A stretch of 25,823 bases of DNA from Paracoccaceae bacterium (GTDB lineage: Bacteria; Pseudomonadota; Alphaproteobacteria; Rhodobacterales; Rhodobacteraceae): positions 1 to 25,823 of the forward strand of contig JAHELH010000005.1 of NCBI GenBank assembly GCA_024644285.1, written 5' to 3'. The notes under the pieces are model-generated. The model saw only the letters and a program-made list of their open reading frames with translations. It searched no databases and was not told where the DNA came from. Shown here piece by piece: positions 1 through 8,095 of this stretch. Both the position numbers and the translations under genes were made by a program. The stretch's first letter is position 1. Every line of letters starts with the position of its first letter.

Positions 1-1740
1 GCCAACCAGCTGGAACTGTTGCAGACCGCCGAGGCCGTCGCGCGCGAAAAGATGATCGACCCGGGGCTCGTGGTCGAGGCGATGGAGGAAAGCCTCGCCC
101 GTGCCGCCAAGTCCCGCTACGGCGCCGAGATGGACATCCGCGTCAAGATCGACCGCAAGACCGGCAAGGCCACCTTCACCCGCGTCCGCACCGTGATCGG
201 CGATGACGAGGAAATGGAGAACTACCAGGCGCAGATGACGGCCGAACAGGCCGAGGCGGCGATCGCCGACCACCGGCCCGACGTCGCGGTGACGCAGGGT
301 ACGGAAACCATCACCGATCCGGAGACCGGCGAGAGCCACCGCCACGACTTCTACATCTTCACCGCCGGCCGCCGGCTCGAGGACAGCGAGGTCGACCAGG
401 CCCGCAAGCCGCAGCCCGGCGACCAGATCCGCGACGAGGTGCCGCCCGTGGAAATGGGCCGGATCGCCGCGCAATCGGCCAAGCAGGTGATTCTGCAGAA
501 GGTCCGCGAGGCCGAGCGCGATCGGCAATACGAGGAATTCAAGGACCGCGCCGGGACCATCATAAACGGCCAGGTCAAGCGCGAGGAATACGGCAACGTC
601 ATCGTCGACGTGGGCCGGGGCGAGGCGATTTTGCGCCGCAACGAGAAGATCGGCCGCGAAAGCTATCGCCCGAACGACCGCATCCGCTGCTACATCAAGG
701 ACGTCCGGCGCGAGCCGCGCGGCCCGCAGATCTTCCTCAGCCGCACCGCGCCCGAATTCATGGCCGAACTGTTCAAGATGGAAGTGCCGGAGATTTACGA
801 CGGCATCATCGAGATCAAGGCGGTGGCCCGCGACCCCGGCAGCCGCGCCAAGATCGCGGTGATCAGCTACGACAACTCCATCGACCCGGTCGGCGCCTGC
901 GTCGGCATGCGCGGCAGCCGGGTGCAGGCGGTGGTCAACGAGCTGCAGGGCGAGAAGATCGACATCATCCCGTGGAACGAGGACGCGCCGACCTTCCTGG
1001 TGAACGCGCTGCAGCCGGCCGAGGTCTCCAAGGTCGTGCTGGACGAGGATGCCGGCAAGATCGAGGTCGTGGTGCCCGACGAGCAGCTGTCTCTCGCCAT
1101 CGGCCGGCGCGGCCAGAACGTGCGGCTGGCCAGCCAGCTGACCGGGCTCGACATCGACATCATGACCGAGGCCGAGGAATCCGAACGCCGCCAGGCCGAG
1201 TTCACCGAGCGCACCAACCTGTTCATGGAAACGCTCGACCTAGACGAGTTCTTCGCCCAACTGCTGGTCGCCGAGGGCTTCACCAACCTTGAAGAGGTGG
1301 CCTATGTCGAGCTGGACGAACTGACCGTCATCGACGGGGTGGATGAGGAAACAGCGAAGGAATTGCAGGCCCGCGCCCGCGACAATATCGAGGCGGCCAA
1401 CAAGAAGGCACTGGATCACGCCCGCGAACTGGGCGTCCAGGACAGCCTGATCAACTTCGAGGGCCTGACCCCGCAGATGGTCGAGGCGCTGGCGCAGGAC
1501 GACGTCAAGACGCTGGAAGACTTCGCCACCTGCGCCGACTGGGAACTGGCCGGCGGCTGGACCACCGTGGACGGCGAGCGCGTCAAGGACGACGGCGTAC
1601 TGGAAAAGTTCGACGTCAGCCTGGAAGAGGCGCAGAACATGGTGATGACCGCGCGGATCCAGCTGGGCTGGGTCGATCCGGCCGACCTGGTGAAGGAAGA
1701 GGACGCCGAGGAAGGCGAAACCGAGGAGGCCGGGGCCTGA
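1..1740 (+). CDS. nusA: Transcription termination/antitermination factor NusA (5' end outside window)
   Basis: NusA binds RNA polymerase and nascent RNA and governs pausing, termination and antitermination in the cytoplasm. The reading frame is open from base 1 and gives ANQLELLQTAEAV before the first possible start (a TTG at 19). This matches the usual NusA N-terminus, so only about five residues are missing upstream. In window codon numbering, the N-terminal polymerase-binding domain runs to about 180 and the S1 domain from about 185 to 250. KH1 has GMRGSRV at 302-308 and KH2 has GRRGQN at 368-373. Two acidic C-terminal helix-hairpin-helix repeats follow, with the pair starting near residue 415. 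Codons about 87-133 form an extra hydrophilic stretch that I do not recall from the Caulobacter protein. It is the first visible gene of the nusA-ylxR-infB operon. Identification is certain; only the start is missing. Confidence 0.97.
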   Translation, partial: ANQLELLQTAEAVAREKMIDPGLVVEAMEESLARAAKSRYGAEMDIRVKIDRKTGKATFTRVRTVIGDDEEMENYQAQMTAEQAEAAIADHRPDVAVTQGTETITDPETGESHRHDFYIFTAGRRLEDSEVDQARKPQPGDQIRDEVPPVEMGRIAAQSAKQVILQKVREAERDRQYEEFKDRAGTIINGQVKREEYGNVIVDVGRGEAILRRNEKIGRESYRPNDRIRCYIKDVRREPRGPQIFLSRTAPEFMAELFKMEVPEIYDGIIEIKAVARDPGSRAKIAVISYDNSIDPVGACVGMRGSRVQAVVNELQGEKIDIIPWNEDAPTFLVNALQPAEVSKVVLDEDAGKIEVVVPDEQLSLAIGRRGQNVRLASQLTGLDIDIMTEAEESERRQAEFTERTNLFMETLDLDEFFAQLLVAEGFTNLEEVAYVELDELTVIDGVDEETAKELQARARDNIEAANKKALDHARELGVQDSLINFEGLTPQMVEALAQDDVKTLEDFATCADWELAGGWTTVDGERVKDDGVLEKFDVSLEEAQNMVMTARIQLGWVDPADLVKEEDAEEGETEEAGA

Positions 1741-1749
1741 TTTCAGGCC
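1734..1749 (+). promoter_or_regulatory. Hairpin enclosing the nusA stop codon
   Basis: GGCCTGA at 1734-1740 and TCAGGCC at 1743-1749 are perfect inverted repeats, and the left arm contains the nusA TGA stop. No T tract follows, so it is not a typical terminator. It ends 15 bases before the ylxR GTG start and could influence coupling between the two genes. The inverted repeat is seen directly; any function is inferred. Confidence 0.4.
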
Positions 1750-1764
1750 TCCGGGGCTCCGATA

Positions 1765-2397
1765 GTGACACGCGGCGGTCACATCAAGGAACGCACAGCG
1801 CCCGAGCGGCGCTGCATCGCCACGGGCGAGGTGCAGCCCAAGGCCGGGCTGATCCGTTTCGTGGTCGCTCCGGATGGTCGGATCGTCCCGGACCTTCTTG
1901 AAAAGCTGCCGGGACGGGGCATATGGGTGACAGCGGATCGCGGCGCCCTGGACAAGGCGGTCGGGAAAAAGCTGTTCGGCCGCGCGGCGAAACAAAGCGT
2001 TGTCGTTCCGGAAACACTGACCGCCGATGTCGAGCGGCAATTGGCGGCCCGCGTGATCGAGTTGATCGCGCTTGCCCGCAAGGCGGGCCAGGCGGTGGCC
2101 GGTTACGAAAAGGTGAAGTCCTGGCTGATGACGGGCGAGGCCGCGCTGCTGATCCAGGCCTCGGACGGGTCCGGGCGCGGCAAGTCGAAACTGAGCAATC
2201 CGCCCGGAAAAGGTACGTATATCGGTGTCTTGACCGCGCGGGAATTGGGTTTGGCATTCGGGCGCGAACATGTGATACATTGCGCGCTCGCGGGTGGCGG
2301 ACTCAGTAGACGTGTTGTAGAGGAAGCCTCGCGGCTCAAGGGCCTGCGCAAGGATGACGGCGGATCCGCCGCCGGAAAGGGTACGAAGACCACATGA
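1765..2397 (+). CDS. ylxR: YlxR-family RNA-binding protein (DUF448) with L7Ae-like C-terminal part
   Basis: This 210-residue basic protein has the YlxR (DUF448) domain at about residues 10-85, including RRCIATGE and LPGRGIWV. A second domain at about 95-190 resembles the L7Ae/L30e fold (IALARKAGQAVAGYEKVK, then ALAGGGLSRRVVEEA). YlxR is a nucleoid- or RNA-associated protein encoded between nusA and infB in many bacteria, and the two-domain form is common in alphaproteobacteria. I chose the GTG start at 1765 because the YlxR domain begins about ten residues later and no in-frame start lies between it and the nusA stop. Its Shine-Dalgarno is weak, which suggests coupling to nusA translation. 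It is in the same frame as nusA, separated by one TGA and eight codons. Its TGA overlaps the infB ATG by 4 bp (ATGA). Confidence 0.92.
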   Translation: MTRGGHIKERTAPERRCIATGEVQPKAGLIRFVVAPDGRIVPDLLEKLPGRGIWVTADRGALDKAVGKKLFGRAAKQSVVVPETLTADVERQLAARVIELIALARKAGQAVAGYEKVKSWLMTGEAALLIQASDGSGRGKSKLSNPPGKGTYIGVLTARELGLAFGREHVIHCALAGGGLSRRVVEEASRLKGLRKDDGGSAAGKGTKTT

Positions 2398-4892
2398 GCG
2401 ATACGACTGACGGCAAGAAGACTCTCGGCCTGCGTGGCGGCCCCCGCTCGGGGCAGGTGAAGCAAAGCTTCAGCCACGGACGCACGAAGAACGTCGTTGT
2501 GGAAACCAAGCGCAAGCGCGTGGTCGTGCCCAAGCCCGGCGCGACCAAGCCGGCTGCCGAGAAGCCCGCGGCCACGCCGCCGGCCGGCGGCGACCCGTCC
2601 AAGCGCCCCGGTGGCATCAGCGATGCCGAGCTCGACCGCCGGATGAAGGCGCTCGCCGCCGCCAAGGCGCGCGAGTCCGAGGAAGAGGAACAGCGCGCCA
2701 CCGAGGAACGCGAGCGCGCTGAAGAGCGCGAGCGGCGCAAGGCCGAGCTGGAAGAAAAGGAACGCGAGGAGCGCGAGCGCGAAGAGGCCCTGAAGGCGAA
2801 GGAAGAGGAAGACGCCCGTCGCCTGGCCGAAGAGGCCACCGCGAAGGAACGCGCCGCCGAACCCGCGGCCGCCCAGCCGGAACCCGATGCCGCCAAGACC
2901 GGTCCCAAACCGTCCGCCTCGCCGCGCAAGGTCGACCGCGAACGCGAACAGCGCGAACGCGAAGCCAAGCCGAAGGCCGGGCGCGACGACGGCCGCCGCT
3001 CGGGCAAGCTGACGCTGAACCAGGCGCTGCGCGGCGGCGAAGGCGGGCGCCAGCGCTCGATGGCCGCGATGAAGCGCAAGCAGGAGCGCGCGCGCCAAAA
3101 GGCTATGGGTGGGCAGGAAAACCGCGAGAAGGTGGTGCGCGAAGTGCAGGTGCCCGAATCCATCGTCGTCAGCGAACTTGCCAACCGCATGTCCGAAAAG
3201 GTGGCGGACGTGGTCAAGGCGCTGATGAACAACGGCATGATGCTGACGCAGAACCAGTCCATCGACGCCGACACCGCCGAACTGATCGTCGAGGAATTCG
3301 GCCACCGCATCGTGCGCGTGTCCGATGCCGACGTTGAACAGGTGATCGATTCCGTGGATGACAAGGACGAAGACCTACAGCCGCGCCCGCCGGTGATCAC
3401 CGTCATGGGCCATGTCGACCACGGCAAGACGTCGCTGCTGGACGCGATCCGCAATGCCAAGGTTGTCGCCGGAGAGGCCGGGGGCATCACCCAGCATATC
3501 GGCGCCTACCAGGTCGAGCAGAACGGCCAGAAGCTGACCTTCCTCGATACGCCCGGCCACGCCGCCTTTACCTCGATGCGCGCCCGGGGCGCGCAGGTGA
3601 CGGACATCGTCGTGCTGGTCGTCGCCGCTGACGACGCGGTGATGCCGCAGACGGTCGAGGCGATCAATCACGCCAAGGCCGCCGGCGTGCCGATGATCGT
3701 GGCGATCAACAAGATCGACAAACCGTCGGCCAACCCCGACAAGGTGCGCACCGACTTGCTGCAGCACGAAGTGGTCGTCGAAAAGATGTCGGGCGAGGTG
3801 CAGGACGTCGAAGTGTCGGCCGTAAAGGGCACCGGGCTTGACCAGTTGCTGGAAGCGATCGCGCTGCAGGCCGAAATTCTTGAACTCAAGGCCAACCCCG
3901 AGCGCGCCGCATCCGGCGCCGTGATAGAGGCGCAGCTCGACGTGGGCCGCGGTCCCGTCGCGACCGTGCTGGTGCAGAACGGCACCCTGCGGCAGGGCGA
4001 CATCTTCGTCGTCGGCGAGCAATGGGGCAAGGTCCGCGCGCTGATCGACGACAAAGGCGAGCGGGTCAGCGAGGCCGGGCCATCGGTGCCGGTCGAGGTG
4101 CTGGGCCTGAACGGCACGCCCGAGGCCGGCGACGTGCTGAACGTCGTGGAAACCGAGAGCCAGGCGCGCGAGATCGCCCGCTATCGCGAACAGGCCGCCA
4201 AGGACAAGCGTGCCGCCCTGGGCGCCGCCACCACGCTGGAACAGCTGATGGCGAACGCCAAGGAAAGCGAGAGCGTCAGCGAATTACCGATCCTGGTGAA
4301 GGCCGACGTGCAGGGCTCCGCCGAGGCCATCGTTCAGGCGATGGAGAAGATCGGCAACGAAGAGGTCCGCGTGCGGGTGCTGCATTCCGGCGTCGGCGCG
4401 ATCACCGAAAGCGATATCGGCCTGGCCGAGGCGTCGGGCGCGCCGGTGATCGGCTTCAACGTCCGCGCCAATGCGCCGGCCCGCAGCGCCGCCAACCAGA
4501 AGGGCGTCGAGATCCGCTACTACTCGGTGATCTACGACCTGGTGGACGACGTGAAGGCAGCGGCAAGCGGCCTTCTGTCGGCCGAGGTGCGCGAGACCTT
4601 CATCGGCTACGCCGAGATCAAGGAGGTCTTCAAGGTCTCGGGCGTCGGCAAGGTCGCCGGCTGCCTTGTCACCGAGGGCGTCGCCCGCCGGTCCGCCGGG
4701 GTGCGCCTCTTGCGCGACGACGTGGTGATCCACGAGGGCACGCTGAAGACGCTGAAGCGCTTCAAGGACGAGGTCGCAGAGGTCCAGTCGGGCCAGGAAT
4801 GCGGCATGGCGTTCGAGAATTACGACGACATTCGCCAGGGAGATGTCATCGAGATCTTCGAGCGCGAAGAGGTCGAGCGGACGCTCACCTGA
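2394..4892 (+). CDS. infB: Translation initiation factor IF-2
   Basis: IF-2 is the GTPase that places initiator fMet-tRNA on the 30S subunit and promotes subunit joining. The 832-residue protein has a long charged N-terminal region, about residues 70-190, rich in Glu, Lys, Arg and Ala and probably coiled coil. The IF2_N domain is near 248-305. The G domain has P-loop GHVDHGKT (339-346), DTPGH (385-389) and NKID (439-442). Domains II to IV follow, and the fMet-tRNA-binding C-terminus ends in FEREEVERTLT. The ATG at 2394 overlaps the ylxR stop by 4 bp, which indicates translational coupling. An intrinsic terminator about 30 bp downstream makes this the last gene of the operon. Length and motifs are normal and identification is certain. 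Confidence 0.98.
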   Translation: MSDTTDGKKTLGLRGGPRSGQVKQSFSHGRTKNVVVETKRKRVVVPKPGATKPAAEKPAATPPAGGDPSKRPGGISDAELDRRMKALAAAKARESEEEEQRATEERERAEERERRKAELEEKEREEREREEALKAKEEEDARRLAEEATAKERAAEPAAAQPEPDAAKTGPKPSASPRKVDREREQREREAKPKAGRDDGRRSGKLTLNQALRGGEGGRQRSMAAMKRKQERARQKAMGGQENREKVVREVQVPESIVVSELANRMSEKVADVVKALMNNGMMLTQNQSIDADTAELIVEEFGHRIVRVSDADVEQVIDSVDDKDEDLQPRPPVITVMGHVDHGKTSLLDAIRNAKVVAGEAGGITQHIGAYQVEQNGQKLTFLDTPGHAAFTSMRARGAQVTDIVVLVVAADDAVMPQTVEAINHAKAAGVPMIVAINKIDKPSANPDKVRTDLLQHEVVVEKMSGEVQDVEVSAVKGTGLDQLLEAIALQAEILELKANPERAASGAVIEAQLDVGRGPVATVLVQNGTLRQGDIFVVGEQWGKVRALIDDKGERVSEAGPSVPVEVLGLNGTPEAGDVLNVVETESQAREIARYREQAAKDKRAALGAATTLEQLMANAKESESVSELPILVKADVQGSAEAIVQAMEKIGNEEVRVRVLHSGVGAITESDIGLAEASGAPVIGFNVRANAPARSAANQKGVEIRYYSVIYDLVDDVKAAASGLLSAEVRETFIGYAEIKEVFKVSGVGKVAGCLVTEGVARRSAGVRLLRDDVVIHEGTLKTLKRFKDEVAEVQSGQECGMAFENYDDIRQGDVIEIFEREEVERTLT

Positions 4893-4920
4893 TCGCCGTG
4901 GCCAAGAAACCGGGATGAAG

Positions 4921-4943
4921 GGGCCGCATTGCGCGGCCCTTTT
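4921..4943 (+). terminator. Intrinsic terminator of the nusA-ylxR-infB operon
   Basis: A perfect 7-bp GC stem, GGGCCGC (4921-4927) with GCGGCCC (4933-4939), has a 5-base loop (ATTGC) and is followed at once by TTTT (4940-4943). It lies 29 bp after the infB stop. On the minus strand the stem is followed by CTTC, a weaker U tract, so it could also serve as a poor terminator for the small gene that reads towards it. Confidence 0.8.
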
Positions 4944-5006
4944 CAGTTCCGGTCGCCGGGGTTTCAAGGAATGCGGTGCTCGCCGTCGCCGGGCAGGTTC
5001 GGGCGG

Positions 5007-5141
5007 TCAGGCTGCCTTGCTCACCGGCGGGCCGGAAAACACCTTGTCGCCCACGCGAACGGCGATCTGGCCGTTCCCCGCATTTCGCACGAACACGCCC
5101 TGAACAAGCACGCAACTGCCGATGACAATCGTTCTGATCAT
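5007..5141 (-). CDS. Small conserved-looking protein of 44 residues, function unknown
   Basis: The reading frame runs from an ATG at 5141 to a TGA at 5009-5007 and encodes 44 residues. It begins MIRTIVIGSCVLVQGVFV and ends VFSGPPVSKAA. A strong Shine-Dalgarno (GGGGAGG) sits about 8 bases before the ATG, which is the main reason to call it real. The composition is non-random: alternating hydrophobic residues suggest three or four short beta strands (IRTIVIG, VLVQGVFVRN, GQIAVRVG, KVFSG), possibly a small barrel, with one cysteine at residue 10. I believe similar short proteins occur beside infB in other Rhodobacteraceae, but that is from memory. It has no signal peptide and no membrane segment. 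It is encoded tail-to-tail with infB, with an AT-rich stretch upstream that could hold its own promoter. No function can be assigned. Confidence 0.72.
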   Translation of the reverse strand: MIRTIVIGSCVLVQGVFVRNAGNGQIAVRVGDKVFSGPPVSKAA

Positions 5142-5181
5142 GGTGCGAACCTCCCCAGATGGATCGCTGCCTGTGCCCCCG

Positions 5182-5209
5182 GTTATGGAACAACAGTTTC
5201 CAAAACCAA
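5182..5209 (-). promoter_or_regulatory. Possible sigma-70-type promoter for the 44-residue gene
   Basis: On the minus strand, TTGGTT (5209-5204), a 16-base spacer and CATAAC (5187-5182) lie in the AT-rich interval upstream of the small gene. Matches to the consensus are moderate (3 of 6 and 4 of 6). The surrounding AT richness in a GC-rich genome supports a regulatory region more than the hexamers do. Confidence 0.3.
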
Positions 5210-5300
5210 GACAATTTAAGCTAAGCTACGTTAATCTTTGGCTAATTCGCTACAGAGTTCTTGCCGCTCGGCGGGTATCAGCCTATCGGGGGTGCCGATG

Positions 5301-5699
5301 TCACAGCCAGTCCCGCAAGACCGGGATCAGGGGCAGGTCGGCCGGCGGCATGGGATAGCTGGCCAGATTCGCGACCGCGACCCATTTCAGGTTCTGACCC
5401 TCGTGGGGATGCGGAATGCCCTGCCATTTCCGGCAGGCGAACAGCGGCATCAGCAGATGAAAATCTTCATAGCTGTGGCTGGCGAAGGTTAGCGGCGCCA
5501 GGCAGCTTTCCCAGGTGTCGATGCCCAGCTCTTCGTGCAATTCGCGGATCAGCGCGTGCTCGGGCGTCTCGCCGGATTCAACCTTGCCGCCAGGAAACTC
5601 CCACAGCCCCGCCATCGGCTTCCCCGCCGGGCGCTGGGCCAGCAACACGCGCCCGTCGCGGTCGATCAGCGCGACCGCGGCGACAAGGACGGTCTTCAC
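5301..5699 (-). CDS. mutT: NUDIX hydrolase, MutT family (8-oxo-dGTP diphosphatase-like)
   Basis: MutT-type enzymes hydrolyse oxidised nucleotides such as 8-oxo-dGTP to the monophosphate and so prevent A:T to C:G mutations. The 132-residue protein has a complete Nudix box at residues 38-60 (G-x5-E-x7-REL-x-EELGI), preceded by GLWEFPGG. The length fits the family (E. coli MutT has 129 residues). I chose the GTG start at 5699 because the conserved sequence begins there (MKTVLVAAVALID). Its GTGA overlaps the argJ stop by 4 bp, a typical coupled junction. An upstream ATG at 5753 would add 18 residues that coincide with the end of argJ and look unrelated to the family. It is the last gene of the ppiC-argJ-mutT operon. 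The exact substrate could differ within the Nudix family. Confidence 0.92.
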   Translation of the reverse strand: MKTVLVAAVALIDRDGRVLLAQRPAGKPMAGLWEFPGGKVESGETPEHALIRELHEELGIDTWESCLAPLTFASHSYEDFHLLMPLFACRKWQGIPHPHEGQNLKWVAVANLASYPMPPADLPLIPVLRDWL

Positions 5700-7051
5700 G
5701 ACCGGTAATCGGCGTTGATGTCGATATATCCGTGCGTCAGATCGCAGGTCCACACCGTCGCGGTGGCATTGCCGACGCCAAGATCCACGGCCAGCTTCAA
5801 TTCCCGGTTCTTCATGTAGGCCGAGGTGTCGTCCTCGCTGTAATCCGGGGCGCGCCAGCCGTTCTCTGCAACCGTGATGTCACCGAATCGGATCGACATC
5901 TTGTCGCGATCGGCGCGCGCGCCCGACTTGCCGACGGCCATCACCACGCGGCCCCAGTTCGCGTCCTCGCCCGCGATGGCGGTCTTCACCAGCGGCGAAT
6001 TGGCGATCGCCAGGCCCGCCTTCTTGGCATCCGCCTCGCTGGCCGCGCCGGTGATGGCGACCTCGACGAATTTCGTCGCGCCCTCGCCGTCGCGCACCAC
6101 CAGATGCGCCAGGTTCAGCAGCACCGCGTCCAGCGCGGACTGAAACGCCTTGCCGCTCTCGCTGTTCAGCGCCCCGATCGAGACGCCCGAGGCGCCGGTC
6201 GCCGCCAGCATCAGGCTGTCTGACGTCGAGGTGTCACTGTCTACGGTAATGCAGTTGAAGCTGCGGCCGACGGATGCCGCCAGCATCGATTGCAGCCGCG
6301 TGGGCGGCACCTTGGCGTCGGTGAAGACATAGGCCAGCATCGTCGCCATGTCGGGCGCGATCATGCCAGAGCCCTTGGCGATGCCGGCGATATTCACCGG
6401 CTTGCCGCCGATCTCGACGATCACGCCGGCGCCTTTCGGAAACGTGTCCGTGGTCATGATCGCCCGCCCTGCCGCGGCAATGCCGTCTTCGGCCAGGCCG
6501 TCCCTCAACTCGGCCAGCCTGGCGGTGATCCGGTCATGCGGCAAAGGTTCTCCGATCACCCCGGTCGAGGCGGTATAGACCCGATCCGGCTCGATGCCGA
6601 GCGTCTCGGCGACCGCCTTGCAAAGCGTCGTCACCGCCTCTTCACCATCGCGCCCGGTAAAGGCGTTCGCGTTGCCGGAATTGACCAGGATCGCGGCGCC
6701 GCCCTTGCCCTTGCCGCCGATCTTGGCCTCGCAATCGAGCACGGCGGCGGACCGCGTGGCAGAGGTGGTGAACACCCCGGCAACCGTGGAGCCGGACGCG
6801 ATCTCGGCCAGCATGACGTCCGTCCGCCCGGCATAGCGAACCCCGGCCGAGGCCACCGCGAACCGGACGCCCCCGATGGCCGGCAGGTCGGGAAATCCGC
6901 CCGGCGGAGCCAGCGGCGAAACCGGAAGAGCGGCCTTGCCGGGGGCGGCCTCGGGCGCCGCCGCGCGCAGCCCGCGAAGCCTCTGTTTCAGCTTCTTCAG
7001 CTTTTTCTTCAGCGTCTTCCGCGGTGTCTTCGCGCTTCTCTTCTTGGCCAT
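5696..7051 (-). CDS. argJ: Bifunctional ornithine acetyltransferase / N-acetylglutamate synthase ArgJ
   Basis: ArgJ moves the acetyl group from N-acetylornithine to glutamate, which closes the acetyl cycle of arginine synthesis; bifunctional forms also use acetyl-CoA. The precursor cleaves itself between Ala and Thr of a conserved motif, seen here as GSGMIAPDMATML with A236-T237 at the cut. The glycine-rich NSGNANAFTG (124-133) and STGVIGEPL (162-170, oxyanion region) are present. The protein has 451 residues, longer than the roughly 400-410 usual for the family. The excess is an N-terminal extension of about 45 residues, very rich in Lys, Arg, Ala and Pro (for example TLKKKLKKLKQRLRGLR), ahead of the normal start near VSPLAPP. 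No ATG lies between the extension and the core, so the extension seems genuinely encoded. It is cotranscribed with the upstream isomerase (23-bp gap) and with mutT. Confidence 0.96.
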   Translation of the reverse strand: MAKKRSAKTPRKTLKKKLKKLKQRLRGLRAAAPEAAPGKAALPVSPLAPPGGFPDLPAIGGVRFAVASAGVRYAGRTDVMLAEIASGSTVAGVFTTSATRSAAVLDCEAKIGGKGKGGAAILVNSGNANAFTGRDGEEAVTTLCKAVAETLGIEPDRVYTASTGVIGEPLPHDRITARLAELRDGLAEDGIAAAGRAIMTTDTFPKGAGVIVEIGGKPVNIAGIAKGSGMIAPDMATMLAYVFTDAKVPPTRLQSMLAASVGRSFNCITVDSDTSTSDSLMLAATGASGVSIGALNSESGKAFQSALDAVLLNLAHLVVRDGEGATKFVEVAITGAASEADAKKAGLAIANSPLVKTAIAGEDANWGRVVMAVGKSGARADRDKMSIRFGDITVAENGWRAPDYSEDDTSAYMKNRELKLAVDLGVGNATATVWTCDLTHGYIDINADYRS

Positions 7052-7074
7052 TTCGGCGCCCCCTGCCCCGGTTG

Positions 7075-7914
7075 CTACTCGCTGATCAGAGACAGGTCGC
7101 GCACGGCGGCCGGATCGATCCCCGACAGGTCGGCGCGCTCGATTTCGGCCTTGGCCAGCGCGGCGTCGATACGGTCACCAAGCCGGTCGCGGAACAGCTC
7201 GGTGCGCAGCTCGTTCGTGACATCATCGATTGCGGGCACGTCGGGGATGCGGGTTTCGTTCAGCTTGATCACGTGCCAGCCGAATTGCGTCTCGACGGGA
7301 TCCGATACCGCGCCCACGTCCAGGGTCTCCACCGCGTCCTGGAACGCCTCGACCATGGCGCCACGCGCAAACCAGCCCAGGTCTCCGCCACCCGGCCCGC
7401 TGGGCCCGGTCGATTTTTCCTTCGCCAGTTCCGCGAAATCCGCGCCGCCCTCCAACTCGGTCACAAGCGCCTGCGCCTCTTCCTCGGTTGCCACGAGGAT
7501 GTGAGAGGCGTTGTACTCCTTTTCCGGTTCGAAATCGGCGTAGCGGTCGTCATAGGCGGCCTTGAGATCCGTATCGGTGATCTCGATGTCGCTGGCCATG
7601 GCCTCGACCAGTTCGCTGGCGATCAGCGCGCGGCGCTCGTTTTCCAGCCGCAGGACCAGCGACTGCGCCAGCTCGTCCTGGGTCTCGCTCAGCGCCGCCT
7701 GCTGCACCAGGCGCTCGGTCAGGCCTTCCAGCAACACCGCGTCGGGAAGTCCCTGCTGCTCTGCCGGCAGGTCCGCGGCGGCGGCGATGACATGGCCAAG
7801 CGTGATCTCCTTGCCGTTCACGACCGCCAGAACAGTGTCGGCGCCGTCTTGCGCCGCGGCCGGCAGCGGCAGGGCCAGGGCCGCGCCCAACAGGATGGCT
7901 TTGATATTCGGCAT
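7075..7914 (-). CDS. Exported parvulin-type peptidylprolyl isomerase (PpiC/SurA-like)
   Basis: This 279-residue protein has a clear signal peptide with a likely cut after AAA at residue 21, so it is predicted to be periplasmic or membrane-associated. Residues about 25-125 are a helical SurA_N-like chaperone part. Residues about 133-222 are a parvulin (rotamase) domain with SHILV, GGDLGWFARG and FGWHVIKL. Such proteins catalyse cis-trans isomerisation of prolyl bonds and help fold exported and outer-membrane proteins. There is one parvulin domain, as in PpiC or PrsA-type proteins, rather than the two of E. coli SurA. An AAAGGA Shine-Dalgarno precedes the ATG at 7914. It is the first gene of the operon with argJ and mutT and is divergent from secA, which makes sense for secretion. 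It is not specific enough for a firm gene symbol. Confidence 0.93.
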   Translation of the reverse strand: MPNIKAILLGAALALPLPAAAQDGADTVLAVVNGKEITLGHVIAAAADLPAEQQGLPDAVLLEGLTERLVQQAALSETQDELAQSLVLRLENERRALIASELVEAMASDIEITDTDLKAAYDDRYADFEPEKEYNASHILVATEEEAQALVTELEGGADFAELAKEKSTGPSGPGGGDLGWFARGAMVEAFQDAVETLDVGAVSDPVETQFGWHVIKLNETRIPDVPAIDDVTNELRTELFRDRLGDRIDAALAKAEIERADLSGIDPAAVRDLSLISE

Positions 7915-7953
7915 CGTGAAGTCCTTTTGGCTTGGCCGCGCCCCGGCGCGACG

Positions 7954-7982
7954 TTGACACTAAACAAGCGGCCCCTTACATC
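7954..7982 (+). promoter_or_regulatory. Sigma-70-type promoter for secA
   Basis: A perfect -35 TTGACA (7954-7959), a 17-base spacer and TACATC (7977-7982) place a start of transcription near 7989. That leaves a leader of about 107 bases before the secA ATG. The -10 match is modest (3 of 6), but the perfect -35 and the ideal spacing in a divergent intergenic region support the call. Confidence 0.5.
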
Positions 7983-8095
7983 GCGGTGATGGCGCGCGGG
8001 GCCGCTCGTTCCCTGCCATTCCTATGGGTCGGCGCCGGGACGGGCAATCCCTCGTCCTACACGAATGGTTCAAATCGCATCCGGGCGGAGAGAGC

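Noticed and set aside
19..21. TTG at 19 as the nusA start
   Set aside because: The frame is open to base 1 and the upstream residues match the usual NusA N-terminus, so the gene begins outside the window.
2103..3490. Long antisense frames over ylxR and the charged part of infB
   Set aside because: They are low-complexity translations of the Glu/Lys/Arg-rich coding repeats of IF-2, without start signals.
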